A stretch of DNA of 51,392 bases from an uncultured Rhodospirillales bacterium (lineage in GTDB: Bacteria; Pseudomonadota; Alphaproteobacteria; Acetobacterales; Acetobacteraceae), in contig CAIMSN010000140.1 in NCBI GenBank assembly GCA_903844135.1, positions 1 to 51,392 on the forward strand. The letters run 5' to 3'. The position numbers and the translations under genes were made by a program. Positions 6,679 to 15,829 of the stretch are shown here, piece after piece. Numbering within the stretch: position 1 is the stretch's first letter; each line of letters starts with the position of its first letter. The notes beneath the pieces were generated by a model, which was not told the origin of the DNA, did no database searches, and saw only the letters and a list, made by a program, of their open reading frames with translations.

Positions 6679-9600
6679 GGTGAACGATAGCGTTCACGCG
6701 GCGTGTCTCGGCAGGCACGCGTCGCCGGCCCAGCAGCGTGCGGATCGCGGTGTAGAACGCCGGCGTGAACAGCAGGCCGAACACCGTGACGCCCAGCATG
6801 CCGAAGAACACCGCGGTGCCGAGCGAGCGGCGCATCTCCGACCCGGCGCCGGTGGCCACCGCCAGCGGCGCCACGCCGAGGATGAACGCGAACGAGGTCA
6901 TCAGGATCGGGCGCAGACGGGTGCGCGCCGCATGGACCGACGCGGCGGCGGCGCTGGCGCCTTCCTCCTCCGCCTGGCGGGCGAACTCGACGATCAGGAT
7001 GGCGTTCTTCGCCGCCAGCCCGACCAGCACCACGAAACCGATCTGCGCCAGGATGTCGATCGACAGGCCCCGCGCCAGCAGGCCGGTGACGGAGGCGAGC
7101 AGGCACATCGGCACGATCAGAACGATCGCGAGCGGCAGCTTCCAGCTTTCGTACTGCGCCGCCAGCACCAGGAACACGAACAAGGCGGCGGCGCCGAACA
7201 CCAGCAGCGTCGGCGTGCCGCGCTGCTCCTGCTGGAAGGCGAGCTCGGTCCATTCGAAGCCGATGCCGGCGGGCAGCACCTGGTGGGCGAGTTCCTCCAT
7301 GCGATGCAGCGCGGTGCCGCTGGCGACCCCGGGGCCGGCGGCGCCCATGATCTCGGCCGCCGGATACAGGTCGTAGCGGGGAACGCGATAGGCCGAGGTG
7401 ACGTCGCTGAAGCGGGCCACGCTGCCGATCGGCACCATCGCGCCGCTGGCGTTGCGCACCTTCAGCCGGCCGATGTCGTTCACGTCGCGCCGGAACGCGC
7501 CATCGGCCTGTGCGACGACTTCGTAGGTGCGGCCGAGATAGTTGAAGTCGTTGACGTATTGCGAGCCGAGATAGACCTGCAGCGTGTCGAACACCGCGCT
7601 CGGCGCGAGCCCGAGCTTCTGCGCCTTCTCCCGGTCGATATCGGCATAGACCGATGGGGTGCGGGTATTGAACAGGGTGAACACGCCGGCGAAGGCCGGG
7701 TCCTTGTTGGCGGCGTTGACCAGGGTCTGCGCCGCCTTGGCGAGCGCCTCCGCGCCGAGCCCCTGCCTGTCCTGCAGCATCATCTTGAAGCCGCCGGCGC
7801 TGCCGAGACCCTGCACCGGCGGGGGCGGGATGGTCAGCACGAACGCGTCCTGGATGGTCGACAGCCTGGCGCGCAGATCGGCCAGCACCGCATTGGCGGT
7901 ATGTCCGTTGGCCGGGTGATCGTAGAGAGTCGGCAGGCCGGAGAAGATGGTGCCGTTGTTCGAGGCCACGGTGAAGGTGGTGGCGTCCAGTCCGGCGAAC
8001 GGCACCACATGCTCGATCCCGGGGGTCGCCAGGATGATCTTGCTGGCTTCGCGCACCACCGCCTCGGTGCGGTCGAGCGTGGCGCCGGCCGGAAGCTGCA
8101 CGACGGTGATCAGGTAGCCCTGATCCTGCTCCGGGACGAAGCCGGTCGGCGCGCGGGCGAACTGGAAGCCGGCGGCCAGGATCAGCAGGCAATACACGGC
8201 GAGCACCGCGCCGAGCATCCGCACCAGGCGGCCGGTCAGCCGTGCGTAGGAGTCGGACAGCCAGTCGAAGCCGCGATTGAAGCGGGCGAAGAAGCCGGCC
8301 ACCAGCCGGGAGGCGAGGCTGCCGCGTTCCGCTGCGTGCTCGTCGTGCGGCTTGAACAGCACGGCGCAGAGCGCCGGGCTGAGCGTCAGCGAGACGAAGC
8401 ACGAGATCACCGTCGAGGCGGCGATGGTGACGGCGAACTGGCGGAAGAACTCGCCGGAGATGCCGGACAGGAACGCCGAGGGCACGAACACCGCGCACAG
8501 GGTGAGCGCGATGGCGATCAGCGCGCCGCCCACCTCGTCCATGGTGCGATGCGCCGCCTCCTTGGGACTCATGCCGAGTCGCAGGTTGCGCTCGACGTTC
8601 TCGACCACGACGATGGCGTCGTCGACGACGATGCCGACCGCGAGCACCAGCCCGAACAGCGACAGGTTGTTGAGCGAGATGCCCAGGATGGCGAGGATGC
8701 TGAAGGTGCCGATCAGCGAGACCGGAATCGCGATCACCGGGATCAGCGAGGCCCGCCAGGTCTGCAGGAACAGGATCACCACGCCGACCACCAGCAGGAT
8801 GGCGATGAAGATGGTCACGATGACCTCGTGCACCGACTTGGCGACGAAGGTGGTCGGATCGTAGACGACGCGGAAATCCAGCCCGGGCGGGAAATCCTTC
8901 TGCATCGCCTTCATCGTGCTGAGCACCTCGTGCTCGACCGCGAGCGAGTTCGAGCCTGGCTGGGCGAAGATCAGCAGCGGCACCGCATCGCCCTTGTCGA
9001 GGAATCCGGCGGAGCCGTAATCCTGGGCGCCGATATCGACATGGCCGATATCGCGGATCCTGGTGACCCGTCCGTTGGCGTCGGACTTGACGATGATGTC
9101 GGCGAACTGCTCCGGGGTGGAGAGACGCCCGAGCGTCTGCACGTTGAGCTGGAACGCCTCGTGCGTCGGCACCGGCGGCTGGTTCAGGATGCCGGCGGAT
9201 ACCTGCACGTTCTGCGCCTGCAGCGCGGCCAGCACCTCGCTGGCGTTCAGGTTGTACGACGCGGTCTTGTCCGGATCGAGCCAGATCCGCATCGCGTAGT
9301 CGCGGCCGCCGAACACCTGCACGTCGCCGACGCCGGGAAGACGCGCCAGCGCATCCTTCACGTGCAGCGTGGCGTAGTTCGATATGTAGAGATCGTCGCG
9401 CGAATTGTCCGGCGAGACCAGATGCACCGCGAGCAGGATGTTGGGCGTCGATTTCCTGACCTGCACGCCGAGCCGCTGCACGTCCTCGGGCAGGCGCGGC
9501 AGCGCGTCCTGCACCCGGTTCTGCGTGAGCATCTGGGAGACGTTGAGATCGGTGCCGATCCTGAACGTCACCGTCAGGGTGAGCTTGCCGTCGCCGGTCG

Positions 9601-9850
9601 ACTGGCTGCTCAGATAGAGCATGTTCTCGACGCCGTTGATCTGCTGCTCCAGCGGCGTGGCGACGGTGCGGGCGACGGTTTCCGCCGACGCGCCCGGATA
9701 GGTGGTGGTGATCTGCACCGTCGGCGGCACGATCTCCGGATATTGCGCGATCGGCAGCGTGAACAGCGCGCCGAGGCCGATCAGCGTCAGGAACACGCTG
9801 AACACGGTGGCCAGGATCGGCCGGTCGATGAAGACATGGGTGAGGCGCAT
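6665..9850 (-). CDS. RND-family efflux pump inner-membrane transporter
   Basis: This 1061-aa protein is the length of AcrB/MexF-type hydrophobe/amphiphile exporters. It starts MRLTHVFIDRPILATVFS, the typical first membrane helix. It carries the proton-relay aspartate pair in AVGIVVDDAIVVVENVERNL, the porter-domain segment QYPEIVPPTVQI, and the duplicated C-terminal membrane half ending FGLLFTPAFYTAIR. It exports drugs or other amphiphiles across both membranes using the proton gradient, with the adaptor encoded 22 bases upstream. An outer-membrane channel is not encoded in the window and must come from elsewhere. The start at 9850 fits the family; further upstream codons are low-complexity. 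The short tail VNAIVHHDPL overlaps the orphan PIN gene. Confidence 0.93.
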   Translation of the reverse strand: MRLTHVFIDRPILATVFSVFLTLIGLGALFTLPIAQYPEIVPPTVQITTTYPGASAETVARTVATPLEQQINGVENMLYLSSQSTGDGKLTLTVTFRIGTDLNVSQMLTQNRVQDALPRLPEDVQRLGVQVRKSTPNILLAVHLVSPDNSRDDLYISNYATLHVKDALARLPGVGDVQVFGGRDYAMRIWLDPDKTASYNLNASEVLAALQAQNVQVSAGILNQPPVPTHEAFQLNVQTLGRLSTPEQFADIIVKSDANGRVTRIRDIGHVDIGAQDYGSAGFLDKGDAVPLLIFAQPGSNSLAVEHEVLSTMKAMQKDFPPGLDFRVVYDPTTFVAKSVHEVIVTIFIAILLVVGVVILFLQTWRASLIPVIAIPVSLIGTFSILAILGISLNNLSLFGLVLAVGIVVDDAIVVVENVERNLRLGMSPKEAAHRTMDEVGGALIAIALTLCAVFVPSAFLSGISGEFFRQFAVTIAASTVISCFVSLTLSPALCAVLFKPHDEHAAERGSLASRLVAGFFARFNRGFDWLSDSYARLTGRLVRMLGAVLAVYCLLILAAGFQFARAPTGFVPEQDQGYLITVVQLPAGATLDRTEAVVREASKIILATPGIEHVVPFAGLDATTFTVASNNGTIFSGLPTLYDHPANGHTANAVLADLRARLSTIQDAFVLTIPPPPVQGLGSAGGFKMMLQDRQGLGAEALAKAAQTLVNAANKDPAFAGVFTLFNTRTPSVYADIDREKAQKLGLAPSAVFDTLQVYLGSQYVNDFNYLGRTYEVVAQADGAFRRDVNDIGRLKVRNASGAMVPIGSVARFSDVTSAYRVPRYDLYPAAEIMGAAGPGVASGTALHRMEELAHQVLPAGIGFEWTELAFQQEQRGTPTLLVFGAAALFVFLVLAAQYESWKLPLAIVLIVPMCLLASVTGLLARGLSIDILAQIGFVVLVGLAAKNAILIVEFARQAEEEGASAAAASVHAARTRLRPILMTSFAFILGVAPLAVATGAGSEMRRSLGTAVFFGMLGVTVFGLLFTPAFYTAIRTLLGRRRVPAETRRVNAIVHHDPL
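6680..6697. repeat. Short inverted repeat at the pump/PIN junction
   Basis: GTGAACG-ATAG-CGTTCAC is a perfect 7-bp inverted repeat with a 4-base loop. It lies in the last codons of the pump gene, just before the PIN gene's ATG. It may form a hairpin in the mRNA or mark a recombination junction. There is no T-run, so it is unlikely to be an intrinsic terminator. Confidence 0.4.
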
Positions 9851-9872
9851 GGATCTGGTCCGGTTCCCGCGA

Positions 9873-11108
9873 TCAGTCTTGGCTGTCGGCGGAGGCGTCG
9901 AAGACGATCTTGCCGGGCCGCGGCGCCACCTTGGCGCCTGGCATCGCATGCATCAGCCCGTCGATGATCACGCGGTCGGTCGGCAGCAGGCCGCCGGTGA
10001 CGATCTGCAGCCCGCCGCGCAGGCCGCCCAGCTCGACGATCTTCGGCACCACGCTGCCGTCCGCGGCGACCGTCATCAGCATGTGCTGCGACTGGTCAGG
10101 CACGATGGCAGCAGCCGGCACCAGCAGCGCCGGACGCGGCGCGCCGGAGGCGAGCCGCAGGCGCGCGAACTCGCCCGGGATCAGGCGCAGGTCGGCGTTC
10201 GGCACCGTGGCGCGGGCATGGATGGTGCCGCTGGACCGGTCGAGCGCGTTGTCGATGAAGTCGAGCCGGCCATGGCGGTCGAAGGAGGTCTCGTCGCCGA
10301 GCTTGATCGCCACCTCCGGCGTGGTCCCGACCGGTGCGCGCTGCGAGTCCGCCTGGTAGGCGAGGAAGTCGGCCTCGCTCATGTCGAAGTCGAGATGGAT
10401 CGGGTCGAGCGACACCAGCGTGGTCAGCAGGGTGGTGGCGCTGGTGCCGGCGCGGCTGCCGCTGACCAGGCTGCCGATCGCGACGCGATGTTCGCTGATC
10501 CGTCCGGTGAACGGCGCGGTGACATGGCAGAAATCGAGGTCGAGCTGGGCGTCGCGCACCGCGGCGGCGGCAGTTTCCAGCGCCGCCTGCGCCGCGAGCT
10601 GGTCGGCCTGGCGCTGGTCGACGTTCTGGCCGGTGCCGAAATCGGTGTGCTTGAGCTGCTGCGCGCGCCACAGCTCGCTGTTGGTCAGGGTCAGGCGCGC
10701 CTGCGCGCTCCGCACCTGCGCCACCGCCTGCGCCAGCCTGATTTCGTAGGGGCGCGGGTCGATCACGAACAGCAGATCGCCCTTATGGACGATCTGGCCG
10801 TCGCTGAAGTGGATCTCGGTCAGCGTGCCGCCCACCTGGGCGCGCAGCTCGACGGTATCGACCGCCGAGAACTGGCCGAGGAAGCCGGTGCGGCCGGCGA
10901 CGTCCTGCCTGAGCGGCTGGCTCACCGTCACCACGGCCGGCGGCGGCGCGGCCGGCGCATGCGCTGCGCCGCCGAAATCCATTCTACCGACGCCGACACC
11001 CACGGCCACCAGCAGCGCGACCCCGGCGAGGGCGGCGATTCGAATTCCAGGGCGACCACCGCGACGCGTGGTCTTGTGCCGAACAATCTCGTCGAGCTGG
11101 GTCATCAT
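9873..11108 (-). CDS. RND efflux periplasmic adaptor (membrane fusion protein)
   Basis: This 411-aa protein is a MexE/AcrA-type adaptor. It has one N-terminal membrane anchor (IAALAGVALLVAVGVGVG) and no evident lipobox. A beta-barrel/lipoyl half follows (VELRAQVGGTLTEIHF, DGQIVHKGDLLFVIDPRPY), then a coiled-coil hairpin (about 130-200, rich in Ala and Gln), the second lipoyl half (VTAPFTGRISEHRVAIG) and a C-terminal barrel. It links the inner-membrane pump encoded 22 bases downstream to an outer-membrane channel. Two ATGs in tandem (11108, 11105) follow a GGTGG site. The TetR gene is divergent, 135 bases away, and is the likely repressor. Confidence 0.92.
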   Translation of the reverse strand: MMTQLDEIVRHKTTRRGGRPGIRIAALAGVALLVAVGVGVGRMDFGGAAHAPAAPPPAVVTVSQPLRQDVAGRTGFLGQFSAVDTVELRAQVGGTLTEIHFSDGQIVHKGDLLFVIDPRPYEIRLAQAVAQVRSAQARLTLTNSELWRAQQLKHTDFGTGQNVDQRQADQLAAQAALETAAAAVRDAQLDLDFCHVTAPFTGRISEHRVAIGSLVSGSRAGTSATTLLTTLVSLDPIHLDFDMSEADFLAYQADSQRAPVGTTPEVAIKLGDETSFDRHGRLDFIDNALDRSSGTIHARATVPNADLRLIPGEFARLRLASGAPRPALLVPAAAIVPDQSQHMLMTVAADGSVVPKIVELGGLRGGLQIVTGGLLPTDRVIIDGLMHAMPGAKVAPRPGKIVFDASADSQD

Positions 11109-11136
11109 GGTCCACCGAGCGAAGACCGGCCGATTA

Positions 11137-11170
11137 ATACCGACCGATACATTACCGCTTGGTATGGTAA
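11137..11170. promoter_or_regulatory. Likely TetR operator region between the pump operon and its regulator gene
   Basis: The 135-bp divergent gap holds an AT-richer stretch with nested inverted repeats. ATACC (11137-11141) pairs with GGTAT (11161-11165), and TTACC (11152-11156) pairs with GGTAA (11166-11170). A direct CCGA repeat also lies in ACCGACCGATA. TetR-type repressors of RND pumps usually bind such dyads in the shared promoter. No single perfect palindrome stands out, so the exact operator is uncertain. Confidence 0.4.
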
Positions 11171-11243
11171 CTGGACGCGGGATTGCAAGCCTCCTATCTA
11201 TCGAAATGGCCCCGATCGGTCGGCGCCGGGGGAGTTTCTGGTC

Positions 11244-11825
11244 TTGGGTCGCCCGAAAGAGTTCGACGTCGACGATGCGCTGCAGACCGCGCTCCGGGTG
11301 TTCTGGAAGAAGGGCTTCGAGGGCGCCTCGTTGACCGACCTGACCGAGGCCATGGGCATCACCCGGCCCAGCCTGTACGCGACCTACGGCAACAAGGAGC
11401 AATTGTTCGTCAAGGCGCTGGACCGCTTCCGGCAGACCTGCCTGGGCTTCATTCCGGCCGCCCTGGCGCAGCCGACCGCACGCCAGGTGGTGGAAGGCAT
11501 TCTCTACGGCTATGCCGATGCGCAGACCTCCAAGGGCGAGCCGCCGGGCTCGCTGGGCACCAACGGCGCGCTGGTCTGTTCCGAGGCGTCGGACCCGGTC
11601 AAGCTGGCGCTGATACGGCGCCGCGAACAGGACGAGGCCGACCTCGCCGAGCGGCTGCGGCGCGCCTGCGACGAGGGCGACCTGCCTCCCGGCACCGATC
11701 CGGTCGACCTCGCCAGCTACCTGATGACCATCGTCCATGGCATGTCGGTCCAGGCGGCGTCCGGCGCCGATCGGGAGAGGCTCTACGGGGTGGTCCGCAC
11801 CGCGTTGCGGGCGATCCCGGCCTGA
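11244..11825 (+). CDS. TetR/AcrR-family transcriptional regulator of the RND pump
   Basis: This 193-aa protein starts LGRPKEFDVDDALQTALRVFWKKGFEGASL and continues TDLTEAMGITRPSLYATYGNKEQLF, a clear TetR N-terminal helix-turn-helix. The remaining alpha-helical part is the ligand-binding and dimer domain, with the C-terminal TetR segment ending YGVVRTALRAIPA. The TTG at 11244 is preferred because GGGGGAG lies nine bases before it and the family starts here. It is divergent from the adaptor-pump operon, the classic arrangement for a local repressor released by pump substrates. Its 3' end is 17 bases before the dihydroorotase gene. Confidence 0.88.
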   Translation: MGRPKEFDVDDALQTALRVFWKKGFEGASLTDLTEAMGITRPSLYATYGNKEQLFVKALDRFRQTCLGFIPAALAQPTARQVVEGILYGYADAQTSKGEPPGSLGTNGALVCSEASDPVKLALIRRREQDEADLAERLRRACDEGDLPPGTDPVDLASYLMTIVHGMSVQAASGADRERLYGVVRTALRAIPA

Positions 11826-11842
11826 GCCTGCGGAGGAATGCG

Positions 11843-13162
11843 ATGCGCTACGACCTGATCATCCGCAACGGCGTCTGCGTGCTGCCCTGGGGCGAGGCGG
11901 AAACCGATCTCGGCGTGCTGGACGGCAGGATCGCGGCGCTCGGCGTCGACGCGCGGGCGGAGGCGGCCGAGACGCTGGATGCGACCGGCCTGCATGTGCT
12001 GCCGGGCCTGATCGACGCGCACGTGCATCTGCGCGACCCCGGCGACGCCGCGATCGAGAGCATCCCGACCGGCACCCGGGCGGCGATCCTGGGCGGCATC
12101 GCCACCGTGTTCGACATGCCGAACACCAGCCCGTCGATCACCAGCGCCGAGACGCTGGACTGGAAGGCGGACTATGTCCGACGCGAGAGCTATACCGATT
12201 TCGGCTTCTATGTCGGGGCGACGCGGTCCAATACCGACCGGCTCGACGAGTACGAGACCAGAGCAGGCGTCTGCGCCGTCAAGCTGTTCGCCGGCAGCTC
12301 CACCGGCGACCTGATGATCGAGGACGATGCCGGCATCGAGGCGGTGATGCGCAACGGACGGCGTCGCATCGCCTTCCATAGCGAGGACGAGTATCGGCTG
12401 CAGGCGCGCAAACCGCAGTTCGGCGCCGGCATGCCCTACGACACGCACCGGATCTGGCGCGACGAGGAATGCGCCTTCCTGGGGACCAGGCGGATCATGG
12501 CGCTGGCGCGCAAGACCGGCCGCCCGGCGCATGTGCTGCATGTCTCGACCGCGGAAGAGCTCGGCTATCTCAAGGATTTTCGTGACGTCGCCACCGTCGA
12601 GGTGCTGGTCAATCACCTGACCCAGATCGCCCCGGACTGCTACGAGCGGCTGGGCGGGCTGGCGGTGATGAACCCGCCGATCCGCGACCGGCGGCATTAC
12701 GAGGCGAGCTGGGCGGCGCTGCGCGACGGCACCATCGACACCGTCGCCTCGGATCACGCGCCGCATCCGATGGCGGCGAAGCGGCGCGCCTGGCCGGACT
12801 GCCCGGCCGGGCTGACCGGGGTGCAGACCATCGTGCCGGTGATGCTGGATCATGTGAATGCCGGACGGCTGTCGCTCGCCCGGCTGGCGGATCTGATGGC
12901 GGCAGGCCCGGCGCGGGTCTACAACCTGGCCGCCAAGGGCCGCATCGCCGCCGGCTACGACGCCGATTTCACCCTGGTGGACATGCAGGCGCGGCGCACC
13001 ATCAGCAACGACTGGATCGTCACCCCGTGTGGCTGGACGCCGTTCGACGGCATGGACGTCAACGGCTGGCCGATCGCGACCATCCTGCGCGGCAGCGTGG
13101 TGATGCGCGACGACACGGTGATCGGCCCGCCGCGGGGCAGGCTGGCACGGTTCGCCTGGTAG
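11843..13162 (+). CDS. pyrC: Dihydroorotase (class I, amidohydrolase family)
   Basis: This 439-aa cyclic amidohydrolase has all the metal-site motifs. HVHLRDPG (His60, His62) is followed by the carboxylated lysine Lys147 in CAVKLFAGSS, His179 in HSEDEY, His233 in HVLHVSTAEE, and the catalytic Asp in ASDHAPH. The order and the RDPG motif favour a class I dihydroorotase (carbamoyl aspartate to dihydroorotate in pyrimidine synthesis). Allantoinase or hydantoinase remains possible because no other pyr genes are adjacent. It starts at the ATG 11843 with CGGAGGA upstream, 17 bases after the TetR gene, and may be co-transcribed with it. Confidence 0.82.
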   Translation: MRYDLIIRNGVCVLPWGEAETDLGVLDGRIAALGVDARAEAAETLDATGLHVLPGLIDAHVHLRDPGDAAIESIPTGTRAAILGGIATVFDMPNTSPSITSAETLDWKADYVRRESYTDFGFYVGATRSNTDRLDEYETRAGVCAVKLFAGSSTGDLMIEDDAGIEAVMRNGRRRIAFHSEDEYRLQARKPQFGAGMPYDTHRIWRDEECAFLGTRRIMALARKTGRPAHVLHVSTAEELGYLKDFRDVATVEVLVNHLTQIAPDCYERLGGLAVMNPPIRDRRHYEASWAALRDGTIDTVASDHAPHPMAAKRRAWPDCPAGLTGVQTIVPVMLDHVNAGRLSLARLADLMAAGPARVYNLAAKGRIAAGYDADFTLVDMQARRTISNDWIVTPCGWTPFDGMDVNGWPIATILRGSVVMRDDTVIGPPRGRLARFAW

Positions 13163-13196
13163 CGATCATTCGCCCCTGAAATCTCGAGACGATCTC

Positions 13197-14423
13197 TCAG
13201 GCTTGGCTGCGGCAGTCCGATGCCGGCGCGCGCTCCAGCGCCAGCGCCACCAGGAAGACGACCAGCCCGCCCGCCGCCAGCAGCGCGCCGACCCAGCCCG
13301 GCGAGGACCAGCCATAGCCCGCCGCGATCGCGGCGCCACCGAGCGCCGCGCCGAGGCCGTTGGCGATGTTGAAGGCGGAATGGTTCAGCGAGGCGGCCAG
13401 CGACTGCGCGTCGCCGGCCACGTCCATCAGCCTCGTCTGCAGCGCCGGCGCCAGCGCCACCCCGGCGCCGATCAGGAACGCATCGCTGGTGATCGCCCAG
13501 ACGTGCGGCAGGGCCGGGATGAACAGCAGCGACACCACGATGTCCCACAGCAGCAGCCCGATCACCGCGCGCCTGGGGGCGCGATCCACCAGCCAGGCCC
13601 CGGCCGTGTTGCCGAACGCCATGCCGAGACCCAGCACCGCCAGCACCAGCGGCGCCAGCACCGGCGCCATGTGGGTGCGCGCGATCAGCGCCGGCGAGAT
13701 GTAGCTGTAGACCGCGAACAGGCCGCCGAAGCCGACCGCGCTGGTCGCCAGCGCCAGCCAGACCTGCGGCCGCCGGAACGCGCCGAGCTCGGTGAGCGGC
13801 GAGGCGCCGGCATCGGCCGGGATCGGCGGCAGCGCGACCGCGAGCAGGCCCATGCTCAGCAGCGCGATCAGGCCGACCGCGTGGTAGGCGACATGCCAGT
13901 CGATATACCGGCCGCACCAGGCGGCCAGCGGCGCGCCGACGATGGTGGCGCTGGTCAGCCCCAGCATCATCCGGCCGACCGCGCGGGTGCGTTCGCTGCG
14001 ATCGACCATTGACGCGGCGACCAGGGCGCCGATGCCGAAGAAGGCGCCATGCGGCAGTCCGCTGAGGAAGCGGAACAGCAGCACGGCGCCGAACTGGTGC
14101 GACAGCCCGCTGGCGACGTTGCCGGCGGCGTAGCAGCCCATCATGGCGATCAGCATGGTGCGTCGCGAGACGGTGGCGAACAGCACCGCGATCAGCGGCG
14201 CGCCCAGCACCACGCCGGCGGCATAGGCGGAGATCAGCCAGCCGGCCACCGGCACGCTGGTGCGGAGGTCGCCGGCCACCGCGGGCAGCAGGCCCATCAT
14301 CGAGAACTCGCCGGTGCCGATCGAAAAGCCGCCGGTGGCCAGCGCCAGGATCGCCAACAGCTTGCCGTGCGGCGGAACCAGCAGGGCGCGTCGCGGGAGC
14401 GTGTCGAGGTTGGTCTCGGTCAT
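13197..14423 (-). CDS. MFS transporter, drug:H+ antiporter-1 (AraJ/YdhP-like)
   Basis: This 408-aa protein has about twelve hydrophobic helices and the major facilitator pattern. The first helix (LLAILALATGGFSIGTGEF) is typical of AraJ/YdhP-type sugar or drug exporters. The loop after helix 2 (LFATVSRRTMLI) is the motif-A region, and RFLSGLPHGAFFGIGALVAA follows. The family exports small molecules by proton antiport; the substrate here is unknown. The ATG at 14423 (MTETNLDT) is preferred over one nine bases upstream because AGGA lies at correct spacing. It is 63 bases downstream of the creatininase-family gene on the same strand. Confidence 0.85.
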   Translation of the reverse strand: MTETNLDTLPRRALLVPPHGKLLAILALATGGFSIGTGEFSMMGLLPAVAGDLRTSVPVAGWLISAYAAGVVLGAPLIAVLFATVSRRTMLIAMMGCYAAGNVASGLSHQFGAVLLFRFLSGLPHGAFFGIGALVAASMVDRSERTRAVGRMMLGLTSATIVGAPLAAWCGRYIDWHVAYHAVGLIALLSMGLLAVALPPIPADAGASPLTELGAFRRPQVWLALATSAVGFGGLFAVYSYISPALIARTHMAPVLAPLVLAVLGLGMAFGNTAGAWLVDRAPRRAVIGLLLWDIVVSLLFIPALPHVWAITSDAFLIGAGVALAPALQTRLMDVAGDAQSLAASLNHSAFNIANGLGAALGGAAIAAGYGWSSPGWVGALLAAGGLVVFLVALALERAPASDCRSQA

Positions 14424-14486
14424 GGCGGCCATCCTGGCATGCGAGGAGGCTTATTGTGCAACGCAGCAGACAGGACGCCAAGAGGT

Positions 14487-15299
14487 TCAGCCGGTCGCCG
14501 CGACCCGCTGCGCGATCAGCGCCACTCCGGCCTCGACCAGGCGGGCTGCGATCAGCGCCCCGGTCTCCGCCGAGCAGAGGCTGGCATCGCCGGTCACCAC
14601 GCCGTCGCCGATTTCGACCGGCAGGCCGATCTCGATCCCGTCGAGGCTGGCGGTGCCGAAGCCGCTGACTCGCAGCCCCTGGACGATGCTCTCCCGATGC
14701 GGGGCTGGCGGGAGCAGGTCCGGCCGCATCAGCTCCGGGAACAGATGCATCGCCACGCTGGCCAGCGGATCGGCGCCGTGGCCGGCCGAACGCGCCGCGC
14801 GCTCCGGCCCGATCAGCGACGGCAGCAGCGCGCCGGCGATCTTCCAGAGATAGAAGCAGGGGACCAGCACGCCCTGCGACAGCCACACCGCCTGGGTCTC
14901 GTCATGGATCGCCTGGGCGTTGCCGCCATGTCCGTTGACCACGATCAGCCTGGTCACGCCGTGCCGTAGCAGCGCGCCCAGCATGTCGCGCAGCACCAGA
15001 CGCAGTGTCTCCTGCGAGAGGGCGATGCCGCCGATCCGGCCGCCGAAGAAATCCCGGCCGCCGAACGGCAGTACCGGGGCGACCAGCGTGTCGTGGCCGC
15101 GCGCGATCGCCGCCAGCGCGATCCGCTCGGACAGGCGTTCGGCGCTCAGATAGTCGCCCATCGGGGCATGCGGTCCCTGGTCCTCGTGGCTGCCGAGCGG
15201 CAGCAGCACCAGGGCGCCGGCCGCGAGTCGCAGGCTCGCCTCCTGGCTGGTCAGGGTGCCGAGACGGACCTTGGGGCCGGTGTCGCTGTCGGGCTGCAT
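14487..15299 (-). CDS. Creatininase-family amidohydrolase
   Basis: This 270-aa protein belongs to the creatininase/MftE family. It has the metal-site loop LPLGSHEDQGPHAPMGDY (35-50), GGRDFFGG, and NGHGGNAQAI around His124. In canonical members the first loop reads ExHGxH with Glu and His as metal ligands. Here Glu39 is kept but the usual His is Gln41, with His44 and Asp49 nearby, so metal binding may be rearranged. The family includes creatinine and other cyclic amide hydrolases and the mycofactocin peptidase. No mycofactocin or creatine genes are adjacent, so the substrate is unknown. It starts at the ATG 15299, about 12 bases after AGGAG. Confidence 0.78.
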   Translation of the reverse strand: MQPDSDTGPKVRLGTLTSQEASLRLAAGALVLLPLGSHEDQGPHAPMGDYLSAERLSERIALAAIARGHDTLVAPVLPFGGRDFFGGRIGGIALSQETLRLVLRDMLGALLRHGVTRLIVVNGHGGNAQAIHDETQAVWLSQGVLVPCFYLWKIAGALLPSLIGPERAARSAGHGADPLASVAMHLFPELMRPDLLPPAPHRESIVQGLRVSGFGTASLDGIEIGLPVEIGDGVVTGDASLCSAETGALIAARLVEAGVALIAQRVAATG

Positions 15300-15379
15300 C
15301 CTGTGGTCGCTCCTGGACAATGCTTGACGATCAACGGGCTGGCCGGGATATCTCAGCCTCATCCACGATGAAGGTCCGC

Positions 15380-15820
15380 ATGGAAATGGCTCGATCTGGC
15401 CAGGCTTGGAAGGCCTGCCTGACTGTCTGCGTGGCGGCCTGCCTGGCGGCGGCGCCGCGACCGGTGCGCGCCGCGCCGCATCATCCGGCGACGCACGCCG
15501 CCAGGCCAGCGAAAGCGCCGCCGCCGCAGGGCGGATGGAGCCCGGCTTCCTGCGGACGCGAACCGCAGGCGCCGGTGGTCGAGACCGCGACGATCGCCCG
15601 CTACAATGCCAGCATCGATGCCGTCACCGCTTACGACCAGGCGGCCAGGGCCTACAATGCCTGCGTGTCGCGCGCCGCGATTGAGGAACAGACGGCGATC
15701 AGCAACCAGGCGAAACTGCGCATCGATTCGATCCAGCAGGTCAGTACCGCGGTGCAGCGCCGGATCGCCGCCAACTTCGCCGCGCTGAGCGCCGCGCTGA
15801 AGAAGGGCCCGCCGCGGTAG
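15380..15820 (+). CDS. Exported protein of unknown function
   Basis: This 146-aa protein opens with a signal peptide: a basic start, then the hydrophobic ACLTVCVAACLAAAP, with a likely cut after RPVRAA. A proline- and alanine-rich linker follows, then a helical segment (about 75-140) with YDQAARAYNACVSRAA and IQQVSTAVQRRIAANFAAL, perhaps a short coiled coil. I recognise no domain. AAGG lies five bases before the ATG at 15380; an ATG at 15368 is the alternative. It is convergent with a lipoprotein gene whose end is nine bases away. Confidence 0.6.
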   Translation: MEMARSGQAWKACLTVCVAACLAAAPRPVRAAPHHPATHAARPAKAPPPQGGWSPASCGREPQAPVVETATIARYNASIDAVTAYDQAARAYNACVSRAAIEEQTAISNQAKLRIDSIQQVSTAVQRRIAANFAALSAALKKGPPR

Positions 15821-15829
15821 GAGCAGCGA

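Noticed and set aside
6677-9967. A 1096-codon open frame on the plus strand, antisense to the RND pump gene
   Set aside because: It is rich in Gln, Arg and His with no domain, as expected for an antisense frame of a GC-rich gene. The minus-strand frame is a clear RND transporter.
9702-11243. Long upstream extension of the TetR frame into the pump genes
   Set aside because: The extension is the antisense of the RND and adaptor genes. The TetR fold starts at 11244, where a ribosome-binding site is present.
14487-15299. Mycofactocin peptidase MftE
   Set aside because: The family is the same, but no mycofactocin precursor, radical SAM or glycosyltransferase gene is nearby, and the metal motif differs.
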